From Deltaproteobacteria bacterium (GTDB lineage Bacteria; Desulfobacterota; Desulfobacteria; Desulfobacterales; Desulfosarcinaceae): 64,000 nt of DNA. The DNA lies in NCBI GenBank assembly GCA_021824175.1, contig JAKALP010000010.1, forward strand, positions 62,001-126,000, given 5' to 3'. Below, piece after piece: positions 25,635 to 33,382 of the stretch. Position 1 is the first letter of the stretch, and the number at the start of each line of letters is the position of its first letter. The notes under the pieces were generated by a model. The model saw nothing but the letters and a program-made list of their open reading frames with translations. It did no database searches and was not told where the DNA came from. Both the position numbers and the translations under genes were made by a program.

Positions 25635-26474
25635 TCACTTGGCATTGGGGGTGAACAGCTGTTTTCCGTTCTGGGTAAATTCCTTGATGAGCATTTGCCC
25701 CTGGGGGCCGGACATCCAGAAGGCAAACTTCTGGGCCATGCCGCTTTTGGCTTTTTCACAGCGTTTCTGATTCACCACGATGACGCTGTATTGATTGCGC
25801 AGGGTTTCATCGCCTTCCACTAGAATCACCATGGGGGGCTGGCCGCCTTTATCGGCCTCATATTTGATGTAGGTGCCACGATCGGTCAGAGTATAGCCCT
25901 TTTTTTCAAAGGCCATGTTGATGGTGGCCAACATGCCTTGGCCGCTTTGCACATACCAACTCTCTTTTTCGGGCAGCGTCAATTTAGCTGTTTTCCATAA
26001 CTCCAGTTCTTTGTTGTGGGTGCCGGATTTATCGCCCCGACTTACAAACACAGCCTTTTTGGCCATAATGGCGGCCAGACTTTCGGCCACGCTTTTGCCC
26101 TTGATGCCCGCCGGATCAGCGGCCGGGCCGATGATGACAAAATCGTTGTACATGATCGGGGTGCGGTGGATGCCATAGCCCTCTTCCACAAACTTCAGCT
26201 CCGCCTCGGGAGAGTGCACGAGGAGGACATCCACATCACAGTTTTTGCCCAACTCCAGGGCCTTGCCCGTACCGGTGGCGGTCCAGCGCAGCTCCAGGCC
26301 GCTGGCCTTGTTGAAGTGGGGAGCCAGGTAATCCAGCAGGCCGGTATCATTGGTGCTGGTGGTGGTGGCCATCATCAGGACGTTATCGTCCGCGGCCCAA
26401 CCAGATGTGGCCAGCACGGCCGCGCTGATACCCATCAACAGGAATAGCTTAATTATCGTAGATAGTCGTTTCAT
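25635..26474 (-). CDS. tupA: Tungstate-binding periplasmic protein
   Basis: 279 residues with a clear signal peptide (about 1-27, cleavage after TSGWA). The mature start carries MATTTSTNDTGLLDYL, the TupA/WtpA-type TTTS-x-DTGL oxyanion-binding signature. The downstream blocks DVLLVHSPEAE, YNDFVIIGP and FVSRGDKSGTHNKEL fit TupA. Tungstate is preferred over molybdate in this family, and W enzymes are common in anaerobes; the ligand here is inferred. Its ATG overlaps the stop of the regulator gene (ATGA). Confidence 0.94.
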   Translation of the reverse strand: MKRLSTIIKLFLLMGISAAVLATSGWAADDNVLMMATTTSTNDTGLLDYLAPHFNKASGLELRWTATGTGKALELGKNCDVDVLLVHSPEAELKFVEEGYGIHRTPIMYNDFVIIGPAADPAGIKGKSVAESLAAIMAKKAVFVSRGDKSGTHNKELELWKTAKLTLPEKESWYVQSGQGMLATINMAFEKKGYTLTDRGTYIKYEADKGGQPPMVILVEGDETLRNQYSVIVVNQKRCEKAKSGMAQKFAFWMSGPQGQMLIKEFTQNGKQLFTPNAK

Positions 26475-27427
26475 GACTCCTCCTTTGGCTTGGGACTAGG
26501 GTTATTTTCAGTACTAGTTTGGGGTTTGGGGAAGACCATTTTGCCGCTCATGGAAAGGTCATAGCCTTGAAACTCCTCGGCCAGACGCTGAAATCTACTT
26601 TCATGCAATAGCCCCAGCAGCAGTTGCACGGATTGATCGAAAAATCGTTCCCTTTGGATCAACAGATCATAGCGTTCCCAGCGCCAGGCCATGAAATCCA
26701 GGCCCAGCAGCTCGGCCACGGGCTGGATGCCCGGACCCGCATCGGCCTTGCCGCCCAAGACCGCCAGGCCCACATCCATATGGCGCTGGACCTCATGGGT
26801 GTAGCCGCTGATCTGGTCGCCATTAAGCCCGGCGCGGCTGAGTTCGCGGTCCAAAAGCTGGCGTGTGCCAGTGCCCAGTTTACGGTTGACCAGGCGCAGG
26901 CCCGGCTGCCCGAGATCAGACGTGCGGCCGATGCGGCGCGGATTGCCTTTAGCCACGATGAGGCCCTGGCGACGGCGGCAGAAATTCACCACCACGGGCA
27001 CCGGGTTGAGCAACTCACCGACTGCTTCGAAATTGTACTCTTCATCTTTTTCCTGAAGCAGATGGCTGGTGGCGATATGGCACAGGCCTTGTTTTAGACC
27101 GCGGATGCCGCCCACGCTGCCCACATTGCCGAATACCGCCAGCCGTTCCGGATAGAGGCCATTGTAAAGACCGATGGTTTGCTCAAGCAGGGGGTCGTTG
27201 CTGCCCGAGATGATCAGCAGCTCTTCGGCCGACATGAAAGCGCCCGGTTTAGCGGCAAGATTGATGGTATGGGCCTCAACCCACTGGTCCACCAGGTGTT
27301 GGGGAAAGACCCATTTCCCGGTTACCTTGGATGCGGGCAGTCCTTTTTCGGAAATCAAGGAATAGACCATCTTTTCATTGACCCCCAAATGGCGGGCCAC
27401 TTCCTTGGTGCTCAACAATCGGCTCAT
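26471..27427 (-). CDS. HTH/periplasmic-binding-like regulator of the tungstate operon
   Basis: 318 residues from ATG 27427 (AGGGGG 10 nt upstream); an ATG at 27436 is equally in frame, and a TTG at 27463 falls in the predicted -10 box. An excisionase/MerR-type helix-turn-helix opens the protein (STKEVARHLGVNEKMVYSLI, with a wing of KVTGKWVFP). The rest (about 80-300) is a type II periplasmic-binding-like domain (PBP_like) with GSVGGIRGLKQGLCHIATSHL, resembling oxyanion-sensing one-component regulators of molybdate/tungstate genes. It leads the tup operon and overlaps tupA, so control of tungstate uptake, and of itself, is likely. Confidence 0.87.
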   Translation of the reverse strand: MSRLLSTKEVARHLGVNEKMVYSLISEKGLPASKVTGKWVFPQHLVDQWVEAHTINLAAKPGAFMSAEELLIISGSNDPLLEQTIGLYNGLYPERLAVFGNVGSVGGIRGLKQGLCHIATSHLLQEKDEEYNFEAVGELLNPVPVVVNFCRRRQGLIVAKGNPRRIGRTSDLGQPGLRLVNRKLGTGTRQLLDRELSRAGLNGDQISGYTHEVQRHMDVGLAVLGGKADAGPGIQPVAELLGLDFMAWRWERYDLLIQRERFFDQSVQLLLGLLHESRFQRLAEEFQGYDLSMSGKMVFPKPQTSTENNPSPKPKEES

Positions 27428-27461
27428 AGATCGCATGCCCCCTGACCATGGATGGTGCCGC

Positions 27462-27491
27462 AAGATATGAACTTTGGTTACTTTCTGTCAA
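27462..27491 (-). promoter_or_regulatory. Candidate promoter of the tungstate operon
   Basis: On the minus strand a perfect TTGACA (27486-27491) is followed after 18 nt by TATCTT (27462-27467; four of six matches). The expected start near 27455 gives a leader of about 28 nt to ATG 27427. The -35 lies in the 14-nt string that is also present at 14535-14548. Confidence 0.55.
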
Positions 27492-27665
27492 TATGATTAT
27501 GTTTGCCGGGCCAGGCGCTTACACCTAATTCCCAACAACAACGAAAACGGATCATGCTGGTAGCGTACCGCCGGAGCGGGGGTTCACTAATTTGCGACCT
27601 GGGGGCTCTTCTCACCACCAGGTAGCAAAGATGAATGAAAAGAAAAGTTCATGCCGCGCGGTAAC

Positions 27666-27712
27666 GGGGGGTAGAAGAAAAAGGGGGGTGGGGGGAAGGG
27701 GGGAAAAAGGGG
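27666..27712 (+). repeat. G-tract cluster, potential G-quadruplex, at the 3' end of fabH
   Basis: Five plus-strand G runs lie at 27666-27671, 27683-27688, 27690-27695, 27698-27703 and 27709-27712. The last four have loops of 1, 2 and 5 nt, an ideal quadruplex pattern. The cluster abuts the fabH stop codon and is flanked by GGTAAC (27660-27665) and GTTACC (27712-27717). The fabH mRNA is C-rich here, so a quadruplex would form on the non-transcribed DNA strand. The remaining sequence to 27461 shows only the promoter of the tup regulator. Confidence 0.7.
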
Positions 27713-28702
27713 TTACCAGCGGATCATGGCGCCACCCCAGGTGATGCCGCCGCCAAACACCGGCATGCTGATCAGGTGGCCTTTTTGGATGCTGCCGTCG
27801 CGCACCGCTTCATCCAGGGCGATGGCACAAGACGCAGCCGAGATATTGCCGTATTTCGGTATGGTCAGATAGAACTTCTCCATGGGAATATTCATGGTCT
27901 GGGAGATGTTCTGGAACATGCGGATGTTGGCCTGGTGGGGAATGATCCAATCGATATCTTCGACGGCAATGTTGTTATGCCGCGCCGCTTCCACAATGGC
28001 ATCCATGAAGCCGTGCACCGCGGCGCGGAAGACCGTTTTGCCGTCGATCATCTTCAGATGGTGCATGCCTTTGTCCACGCTTTCGTGGGTGACGGGGCTG
28101 GCCATGGAACCAGCGCCGGGCAACAGAAGACTTTTGCCTTGGGAACCGTCGCTGTGAATGTGGGTGGAGAGCAATTGGGCGCCCTCTTCGCCCATGGCCA
28201 GCACGGCCGCGCCGGCGCCGTCGCCCCACAGCACGCAGGAGCCGCGGTCGCTCCAGTCCACCACCCGGGTCATCACCTCGGCCCCCACCACCAGCACGTG
28301 GCGGAAGGTTCTGTTTTTCAGGTATTGCTCGGCAATGTTCATGCCGAAAACAAAACCCGAGCAGGCGGCCGTAATGTCAAAGGTCGCGGCCCGATGGGCG
28401 TCCAGCTTATCTTGCAGCCAATTGGCGGCCGCCGGACAATGGGTGTCGGGAGTGACCGTGGCGAGGATAATCAAGTCGATGTCCCTGGCCTTTAATCCGG
28501 CCATTTCCAGAGCGTTCAAAGATGCCTGGGCTGCCATGTCCGAGGTGACCACTTCGGGGGCCGCGATTCTTCGCTCCCTGATCCCGGTTCGCTTGGTGAT
28601 CCATTCATCCGAGGTATCGAGTCCACCCCTCACCAGATCATCGTTGGTAACGACCCGGGGGGGTAAATACGATCCTGTGCCTATGATTCGCAACGATTCC
28701 AT
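27713..28702 (-). CDS. fabH: 3-oxoacyl-ACP synthase III
   Basis: 329 residues from ATG 28702 (AAGGAAA just upstream), which begins MESLRIIGTGSYLP; an eight-codon upstream extension is unlikely. Catalytic residues are visible: Cys in DITAACSGFVFG, His in IIPHQANIRM and Asn in KYGNISAAS. It condenses acetyl-CoA (or another acyl-CoA) with malonyl-ACP to start fatty acid synthesis. Here it stands alone, without plsX, fabD or acpP next to it, so a role in a special acyl primer pathway cannot be excluded. Confidence 0.95.
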   Translation of the reverse strand: MESLRIIGTGSYLPPRVVTNDDLVRGGLDTSDEWITKRTGIRERRIAAPEVVTSDMAAQASLNALEMAGLKARDIDLIILATVTPDTHCPAAANWLQDKLDAHRAATFDITAACSGFVFGMNIAEQYLKNRTFRHVLVVGAEVMTRVVDWSDRGSCVLWGDGAGAAVLAMGEEGAQLLSTHIHSDGSQGKSLLLPGAGSMASPVTHESVDKGMHHLKMIDGKTVFRAAVHGFMDAIVEAARHNNIAVEDIDWIIPHQANIRMFQNISQTMNIPMEKFYLTIPKYGNISAASCAIALDEAVRDGSIQKGHLISMPVFGGGITWGGAMIRW

Positions 28703-28953
28703 TTTCCTTCTTTCACCTACCTTCAAGTTAAATTATATTTAGATTTGGAGCGCAGCAGTAAATAGTCTATCTTGACCCCGATGTCCATAGGAATGCGCCG
28801 CGACCATTACAAAAATAGTAATTATAACAAATATTAACCGGTGTAAAAGTGGTTAATGCCGTGGATGCAACCTTAATCTTCAAATGAAATTTCGCGCAAA
28901 CTAGAAATCAAAGCGGAAGCTCTTCAAACCGGCACAGGCCCAGGAGGGAACAC

Positions 28954-29481
28954 ATGAAACCGCTGCTATTACGATATCGACCAAGCGTATCCTTGACCGT
29001 GCTTCTTTTGCTGATCTTCGGTTCCGTGGCTTGGGCAGATATTTATAAATGGACCGATGAAAAAGGCGTAATCCATTTTTCAGACCAGCCCCCTGCCCAA
29101 AACCAAGGCACCCAAGAAGTGGAAAGCCAACCCTCGGCCCCGCCCTCCACTTATCAGCCGCCCCCGAAAAAGGAGCCGGCTGAAACCAATGCCAGCGCCA
29201 AAGAAGCCCCGCCCCCAACGCCTAAAGCGACACCCAGAGCCAACCCCACGGTGGAGCTGTATGTGACCAGCTGGTGCAAATACTGCAAAATGGCCAGAAA
29301 TTATCTGAAAACCCGCAGCATCCCATTCAATGAGTATGACATTGAAAAGGACGCTCAGGCCGCTGCTCGTCGCCGCCAACTGGACCCGCGCTCGGGCGTG
29401 CCGCTGGCGGTCATCAATGGACGCACCATCATTGGATTTTCAGAGCAGAGCTACGACTGGGCGCTCAAACAAACCAACTAG
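28954..29481 (+). CDS. Exported DUF4124-glutaredoxin fusion protein
   Basis: 175 residues. A signal peptide (about 1-28, ending SVAWA) leads into a DUF4124 motif (DIYKWTDEKGVIHFSDQPP). A Pro-rich linker (about 55-90) and a C-terminal glutaredoxin-like domain follow (VELYVTSWCKYCKMA with a CxxC active site; SGVPLAVINGRTIIGFS with the cis-Pro loop). The signal peptide and linker place the thioredoxin fold in the periplasm, so it probably handles disulfides there. ATG with CAGGAGGG upstream. Divergent from fabH; no partner next to it. Confidence 0.88.
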   Translation: MKPLLLRYRPSVSLTVLLLLIFGSVAWADIYKWTDEKGVIHFSDQPPAQNQGTQEVESQPSAPPSTYQPPPKKEPAETNASAKEAPPPTPKATPRANPTVELYVTSWCKYCKMARNYLKTRSIPFNEYDIEKDAQAAARRRQLDPRSGVPLAVINGRTIIGFSEQSYDWALKQTN

Positions 29482-29496
29482 AATTTCACGAATGCA

Positions 29497-30996
29497 TCAA
29501 GTGTCGGAACGACGCAAGAAGTCATCGTCGATCGGCGCCGCGGTTTCATTTAGCGGTTTCCGGTTGATGACGTCGAAGGCGCTTTTATACGCCACATAGT
29601 AGCTGTAGATATTGCTCACATACTGCACAGGTTCCAATCCGATGTGCTCCAGAACCGTTGCTTCCACATTGGAAAACCAAACGTTGGGATCAAGGCCCTT
29701 CTCTCTGGCCTTTTGGCGCATGAGCAGAATCCGGGTGGGCCCGGCATTGTAGGCTGCGATGGCAAAATAGATCCGGTTTTCAGGTGCAATGACTGGATCG
29801 CTGAAGTAGTTGTCGCGCAAATAGGCCAAATATCTGATCCCGGCATGAATATTGTTTTCAATGGAGTAGATATCGGCGATGCCAATATCGTCGCCGGCAG
29901 CCGTGCTGGGCATCACCTGCATGATGCCGACCGCGCCCCGCGGACTCTTTGCATTTGGGTCCAGATGCGATTCCTGGTAGGCCAAAGCAGCCACCTTGAG
30001 CCAATCCATATTGTAGATGTCGGCATATTTCTTAACGTACGCTTTAAACGTTTCAATCAACTCTTTTTGATCGGAACTCAGTGGATTTTGCATCCATTGG
30101 GGGTTCTCATAATACCGGTTGAATACCAGGTTGCCGTTGTAAGTGCCCTGGCCGTTGGCCCGGATAAACTCATTAAGACTGGCCATCAACTGCGGATTGT
30201 CTTTGCGCAGGGCCCAGGCCATGGCGCCGCCCCGGTGGATCTCGACATTGGGGTGCACCTGGATGTTGGGCAACACTTTGGCCCATAGCTCGGCCATATG
30301 GGCATCGACGACCGTGTATTCGTATATGCCGGCGTTGACCATCCGCAAAAGGTCTTCTGGTTCAAACTGAGGGGCGACCTCCACCACGCGAATAGGGTCT
30401 AGAAACTGACCCAACAGTTGAGGATTGTAAGCCTGAAGATGGTTCGCGTAACTGCTGCCGGCCGGCACATGGACTCTTTTGCCAGCCAGGGCTTCAATGG
30501 TGTTCACTTCGCATCGGTCCCGGCAAGTCACCAGAACTTCACGAATGTCAGAGAAATAGGGGTGGGTGAAAGCCACAGCCTCGGCCGCCTGGGGGGAGAT
30601 TGTCAGTCCGGCCGCCACGATATCACCCTCGCCCCCCATCAAAGCGGGCAACAAGCGGTCAAAGGGAAGCACTCTAAAAACGATTTTGACTTTGAGGGAA
30701 TTATCGCCACGATCCTGGTTGAGAAACGCTTCATATTGTTTGAGCAGCTCATACTCGATGCCCCGAGGAGCGCCCTGATCAATGAAAAAATGGGTCTGAT
30801 TGTAGGCCACCAGGACCCGGACAAATAGTCTTTTTTCAATGATTTCATCTATGTCGCCGGTCCAGGGCTCATCCACGCGATCTATCAAGGCAGAAACGGC
30901 CGGCGCCGAAGATTTGGGCACTTTGATTTGGAGGGCCATTCCAATGACGACCAACAGCCCCAGGGCCACGCCCGTGACAACTGAAATGCGCTTCAT
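29497..30996 (-). CDS. MltF-like membrane-bound lytic transglycosylase
   Basis: 499 residues: an N-terminal signal/anchor (about 5-23), a solute-binding family 3 domain (about 45-300; GIEYELLKQYEAFLNQ, VAAGLTISPQAAEAVAFTHPY) and a C-terminal lysozyme-like SLT domain (about 325-460; LAYQESHLDPNAKSPRGAVG with catalytic Glu, GIMQVMPSTA, AAYNAGPTRI). This is the MltF architecture: the domain cleaves peptidoglycan to 1,6-anhydro products, and the binding domain regulates it. It is somewhat more divergent than E. coli MltF, so I leave the symbol empty. Confidence 0.9.
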   Translation of the reverse strand: MKRISVVTGVALGLLVVIGMALQIKVPKSSAPAVSALIDRVDEPWTGDIDEIIEKRLFVRVLVAYNQTHFFIDQGAPRGIEYELLKQYEAFLNQDRGDNSLKVKIVFRVLPFDRLLPALMGGEGDIVAAGLTISPQAAEAVAFTHPYFSDIREVLVTCRDRCEVNTIEALAGKRVHVPAGSSYANHLQAYNPQLLGQFLDPIRVVEVAPQFEPEDLLRMVNAGIYEYTVVDAHMAELWAKVLPNIQVHPNVEIHRGGAMAWALRKDNPQLMASLNEFIRANGQGTYNGNLVFNRYYENPQWMQNPLSSDQKELIETFKAYVKKYADIYNMDWLKVAALAYQESHLDPNAKSPRGAVGIMQVMPSTAAGDDIGIADIYSIENNIHAGIRYLAYLRDNYFSDPVIAPENRIYFAIAAYNAGPTRILLMRQKAREKGLDPNVWFSNVEATVLEHIGLEPVQYVSNIYSYYVAYKSAFDVINRKPLNETAAPIDDDFLRRSDT

Positions 30997-31091
30997 CCTG
31001 TGTAAATCCGCTCCAAAGTGACTTTTGAAGCGCAGGTGTAGACGAAAATCAAGACAGATGCAAGCGCAGAGGGATATGGCGGGCGAAATCC

Positions 31092-33011
31092 TTAGCCGTT
31101 GGCCGCCACGGCTCGATTGCGGCCGGCGCGTTTGGCCTGGTAAAGGGCTTTATCCGCGGCGCTGAGCAGTGCTTCGGGGTTTTGATCACGTCCTGGAATG
31201 CAGCCGGCCACACCGATGCTGACCCGCAACAGGATTCGCTGGCCGCGATGAATGAAATGAATCCCCTCCACGGCCGCGCGCACACGATCCGCCACGACCA
31301 TGGCATTTGTTTCAGATGTGGCTGGCAGAATGAGGCCAAACTCCTCCCCACCAAATCGGGCGATGAGATCGCCGCTGCGCCCCATGTGCTGACTCATGGT
31401 TTTGGCCACCAGACGCAGGCACTCGTCCCCGATCAAATGGCCATGGGCATCATTGATCAGCTTGAAATGATCGATATCCACAATGGCTACGGACAAGGGC
31501 TGTTGAATACGAGCAGCGCGACGGATTTCGGTGAACAATATTTCTTCGAAGTAACGTCGATTGTAAAGTTTGGTCAGTGGATCGGTAAAGCTCAGTCGTG
31601 ACAACTCCTTGTTGGCCATCTCCAAATTATTCATGGCGCGTTCGAGCTCTCTGGTGCGCTCAAGCACACGCAATTCAAGCTCTTCGTTGGCGCGGCGTTG
31701 CACCTCCAGGATCTGTTCCTGGACCATCAGCTTTTCTTCGCGGGCCTTGCTGACTTTCTGGCTTAAATCCAAGGCCACCACTTGCGCTTCCTCGCGGGCC
31801 ACGCGTTCGCGGTTGATGCGATCGGCCAATGCCAGGGAAAGCAATACCAGTTCCACCACAAATCCCACCACCTGGCTATAGTCGGTGACCAGTCCGCGGG
31901 TCACGAGGCCGCTATATCCCAACATTAAAATGATGGTTCCCACACTGAGGAAGATATAGGCGATGGTGTAGTATTTGGCCTGGATATTGCCCCTGTACCA
32001 CAGATAAACACCGGTCACGATGCCGGCCACGGGGCTGAGCAAGGCCACCAGCTGCATGAAATCAAAAAAGAGTTTGCTGAAAACAAAGGGAAATAGAAAC
32101 GTGGCGCCAACCCAATATATCAAAAACACATTATTCAATTGCAGGAGCCAGCCACCATAGACGCGCAGGGATAAAAACATACGAATAAAAAGCGTGGCGG
32201 TCAAAAAACTGGCGGCCGCAAACAACACATAGGCATTGGTCCTGAACCAAAGGTTGTGGTCCCAAAGATAACGCCCGCCAAGGCCGGTGGCGGCCAACTC
32301 ATAGAGCACCACGGCGGTGACATAGGCGGAATAGATGAGATAATTGCGGTCCTTGGTGAAGATATGCAGCGATAGGTTGTATAGGATCATCACCACCAGG
32401 ATGCCCAGAAACACCCCTAACAGCAGTGTTCGTTGCTGATCGTGGCGCCAGAAAGCTTCATTTTGCCAGATATCCGCCGTGAAATAGAGGCCCAGAACCG
32501 ATTCTACGCGGACATAAATGGTGCTGCGCTCACCGGGCGGCAGGTCAATGGGAAAAAGAAGACTATGATGCCCCACCGGTCGCTGATGTATGGGGACCAG
32601 ATTGCCGGCCTGCTGGCTGAACGACCAGCGACCGGTGATGTGGTTAAGGACATTAACCTCCACATGATCCAACAAGAGTTGGCCGGCCTCGAACATCCAA
32701 CTGCTCTTGGCATAATCGATGTTGACCACATCAAAGCGGAACCACACCGGAGCATGAAAGCTTCCAAAATTAAATCCCTTGCCCATCATGGCGCGCCACA
32801 GGGAATCAAACTCCGCGCTGGCAGCTTCCAGATGATCCATGGGGCGAGGCTCGACTAAATATTCAACCTGATCGATGACCAGGCGTTGGGTTTCCGAAGT
32901 GAGTACCAGGCAAGCCCGTTGTATTGCTTGGGCAGGTGCGGGAAAAAGAAATAGCAAAAATAGAAGTATTAGTGGCAAGCAACCGCGGTTGGTGGTGGAA
33001 ATGTGCACAGC
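31092..33011 (-). CDS. 7TM-DISM diguanylate cyclase
   Basis: 639 residues from the GTG at 33011, which is preceded by GAAAGG and puts the signal peptide (CLPLILLFLLFLFPAPAQA) at the N-terminus; an in-frame GTG at 33110 would add 33 residues with no clear RBS. Order: extracytoplasmic 7TMR-DISM domain (about 30-160), seven membrane helices (about 170-370), coiled coil (about 385-450) and GGDEF domain (about 460-635). The active site GGEEF is intact, and the I-site RxxD (RSGD) precedes it by five residues, so product inhibition is expected. It makes cyclic di-GMP in response to an external, probably carbohydrate-like, signal. Confidence 0.92.
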   Translation of the reverse strand, partial: AVHISTTNRGCLPLILLFLLFLFPAPAQAIQRACLVLTSETQRLVIDQVEYLVEPRPMDHLEAASAEFDSLWRAMMGKGFNFGSFHAPVWFRFDVVNIDYAKSSWMFEAGQLLLDHVEVNVLNHITGRWSFSQQAGNLVPIHQRPVGHHSLLFPIDLPPGERSTIYVRVESVLGLYFTADIWQNEAFWRHDQQRTLLLGVFLGILVVMILYNLSLHIFTKDRNYLIYSAYVTAVVLYELAATGLGGRYLWDHNLWFRTNAYVLFAAASFLTATLFIRMFLSLRVYGGWLLQLNNVFLIYWVGATFLFPFVFSKLFFDFMQLVALLSPVAGIVTGVYLWYRGNIQAKYYTIAYIFLSVGTIILMLGYSGLVTRGLVTDYSQVVGFVVELVLLSLALADRINRERVAREEAQVVALDLSQKVSKAREEKLMVQEQILEVQRRANEELELRVLERTRELERAMNNLEMANKELSRLSFTDPLTKLYNRRYFEEILFTEIRRAARIQQPLSVAIVDIDHFKLINDAHGHLIGDECLRLVAKTMSQHMGRSGDLIARFGGEEFGLILPATSETNAMVVADRVRAAVEGIHFIHRGQRILLRVSIGVAGCIPGRDQNPEALLSAADKALYQAKRAGRNRAVAANG

Positions 33012-33382
33012 CAACTGCCTTTCACGCCGATTCAGCGGAAGTTGAAAATAGTTTGATGGAGAACAGGCACATTCAAAGTGTAGAGAAAATCGGCGATTTT
33101 CTGATTGCACCCATATTTATTATCCCAAGGCAAATCTGGCTGTCAAAAGATATCTAATGGAATTTGGTTGTAATTCCTTCGCTAACCCACTATATGAACA
33201 CCGGGTTTTAGCTGGTCATTTGGTCTGAAGATATGTGGACCGGGATGATCCGGTTCGAAACACAGTTCGACGTCCCCCCCCTGGATACACTCTGAGACAT
33301 CAGCCCCCGGTATTGCACAAAACTGGTTTTTTTGATCTAATGTCAGTCGGTTGCACCGAATGCGGGAGTTGGATCGCTGCTT
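33012..33382. other. Divergent intergenic region upstream of cyclase and giant kinase
   Basis: 371 bp if the cyclase starts at 33011. It is AT-richer than its surroundings and must hold promoters for both divergent genes, but no convincing -35/-10 pair or palindrome was found. The frame of the cyclase continues through 33110 without a stop, so part of this stretch may be coding. Confidence 0.4.
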
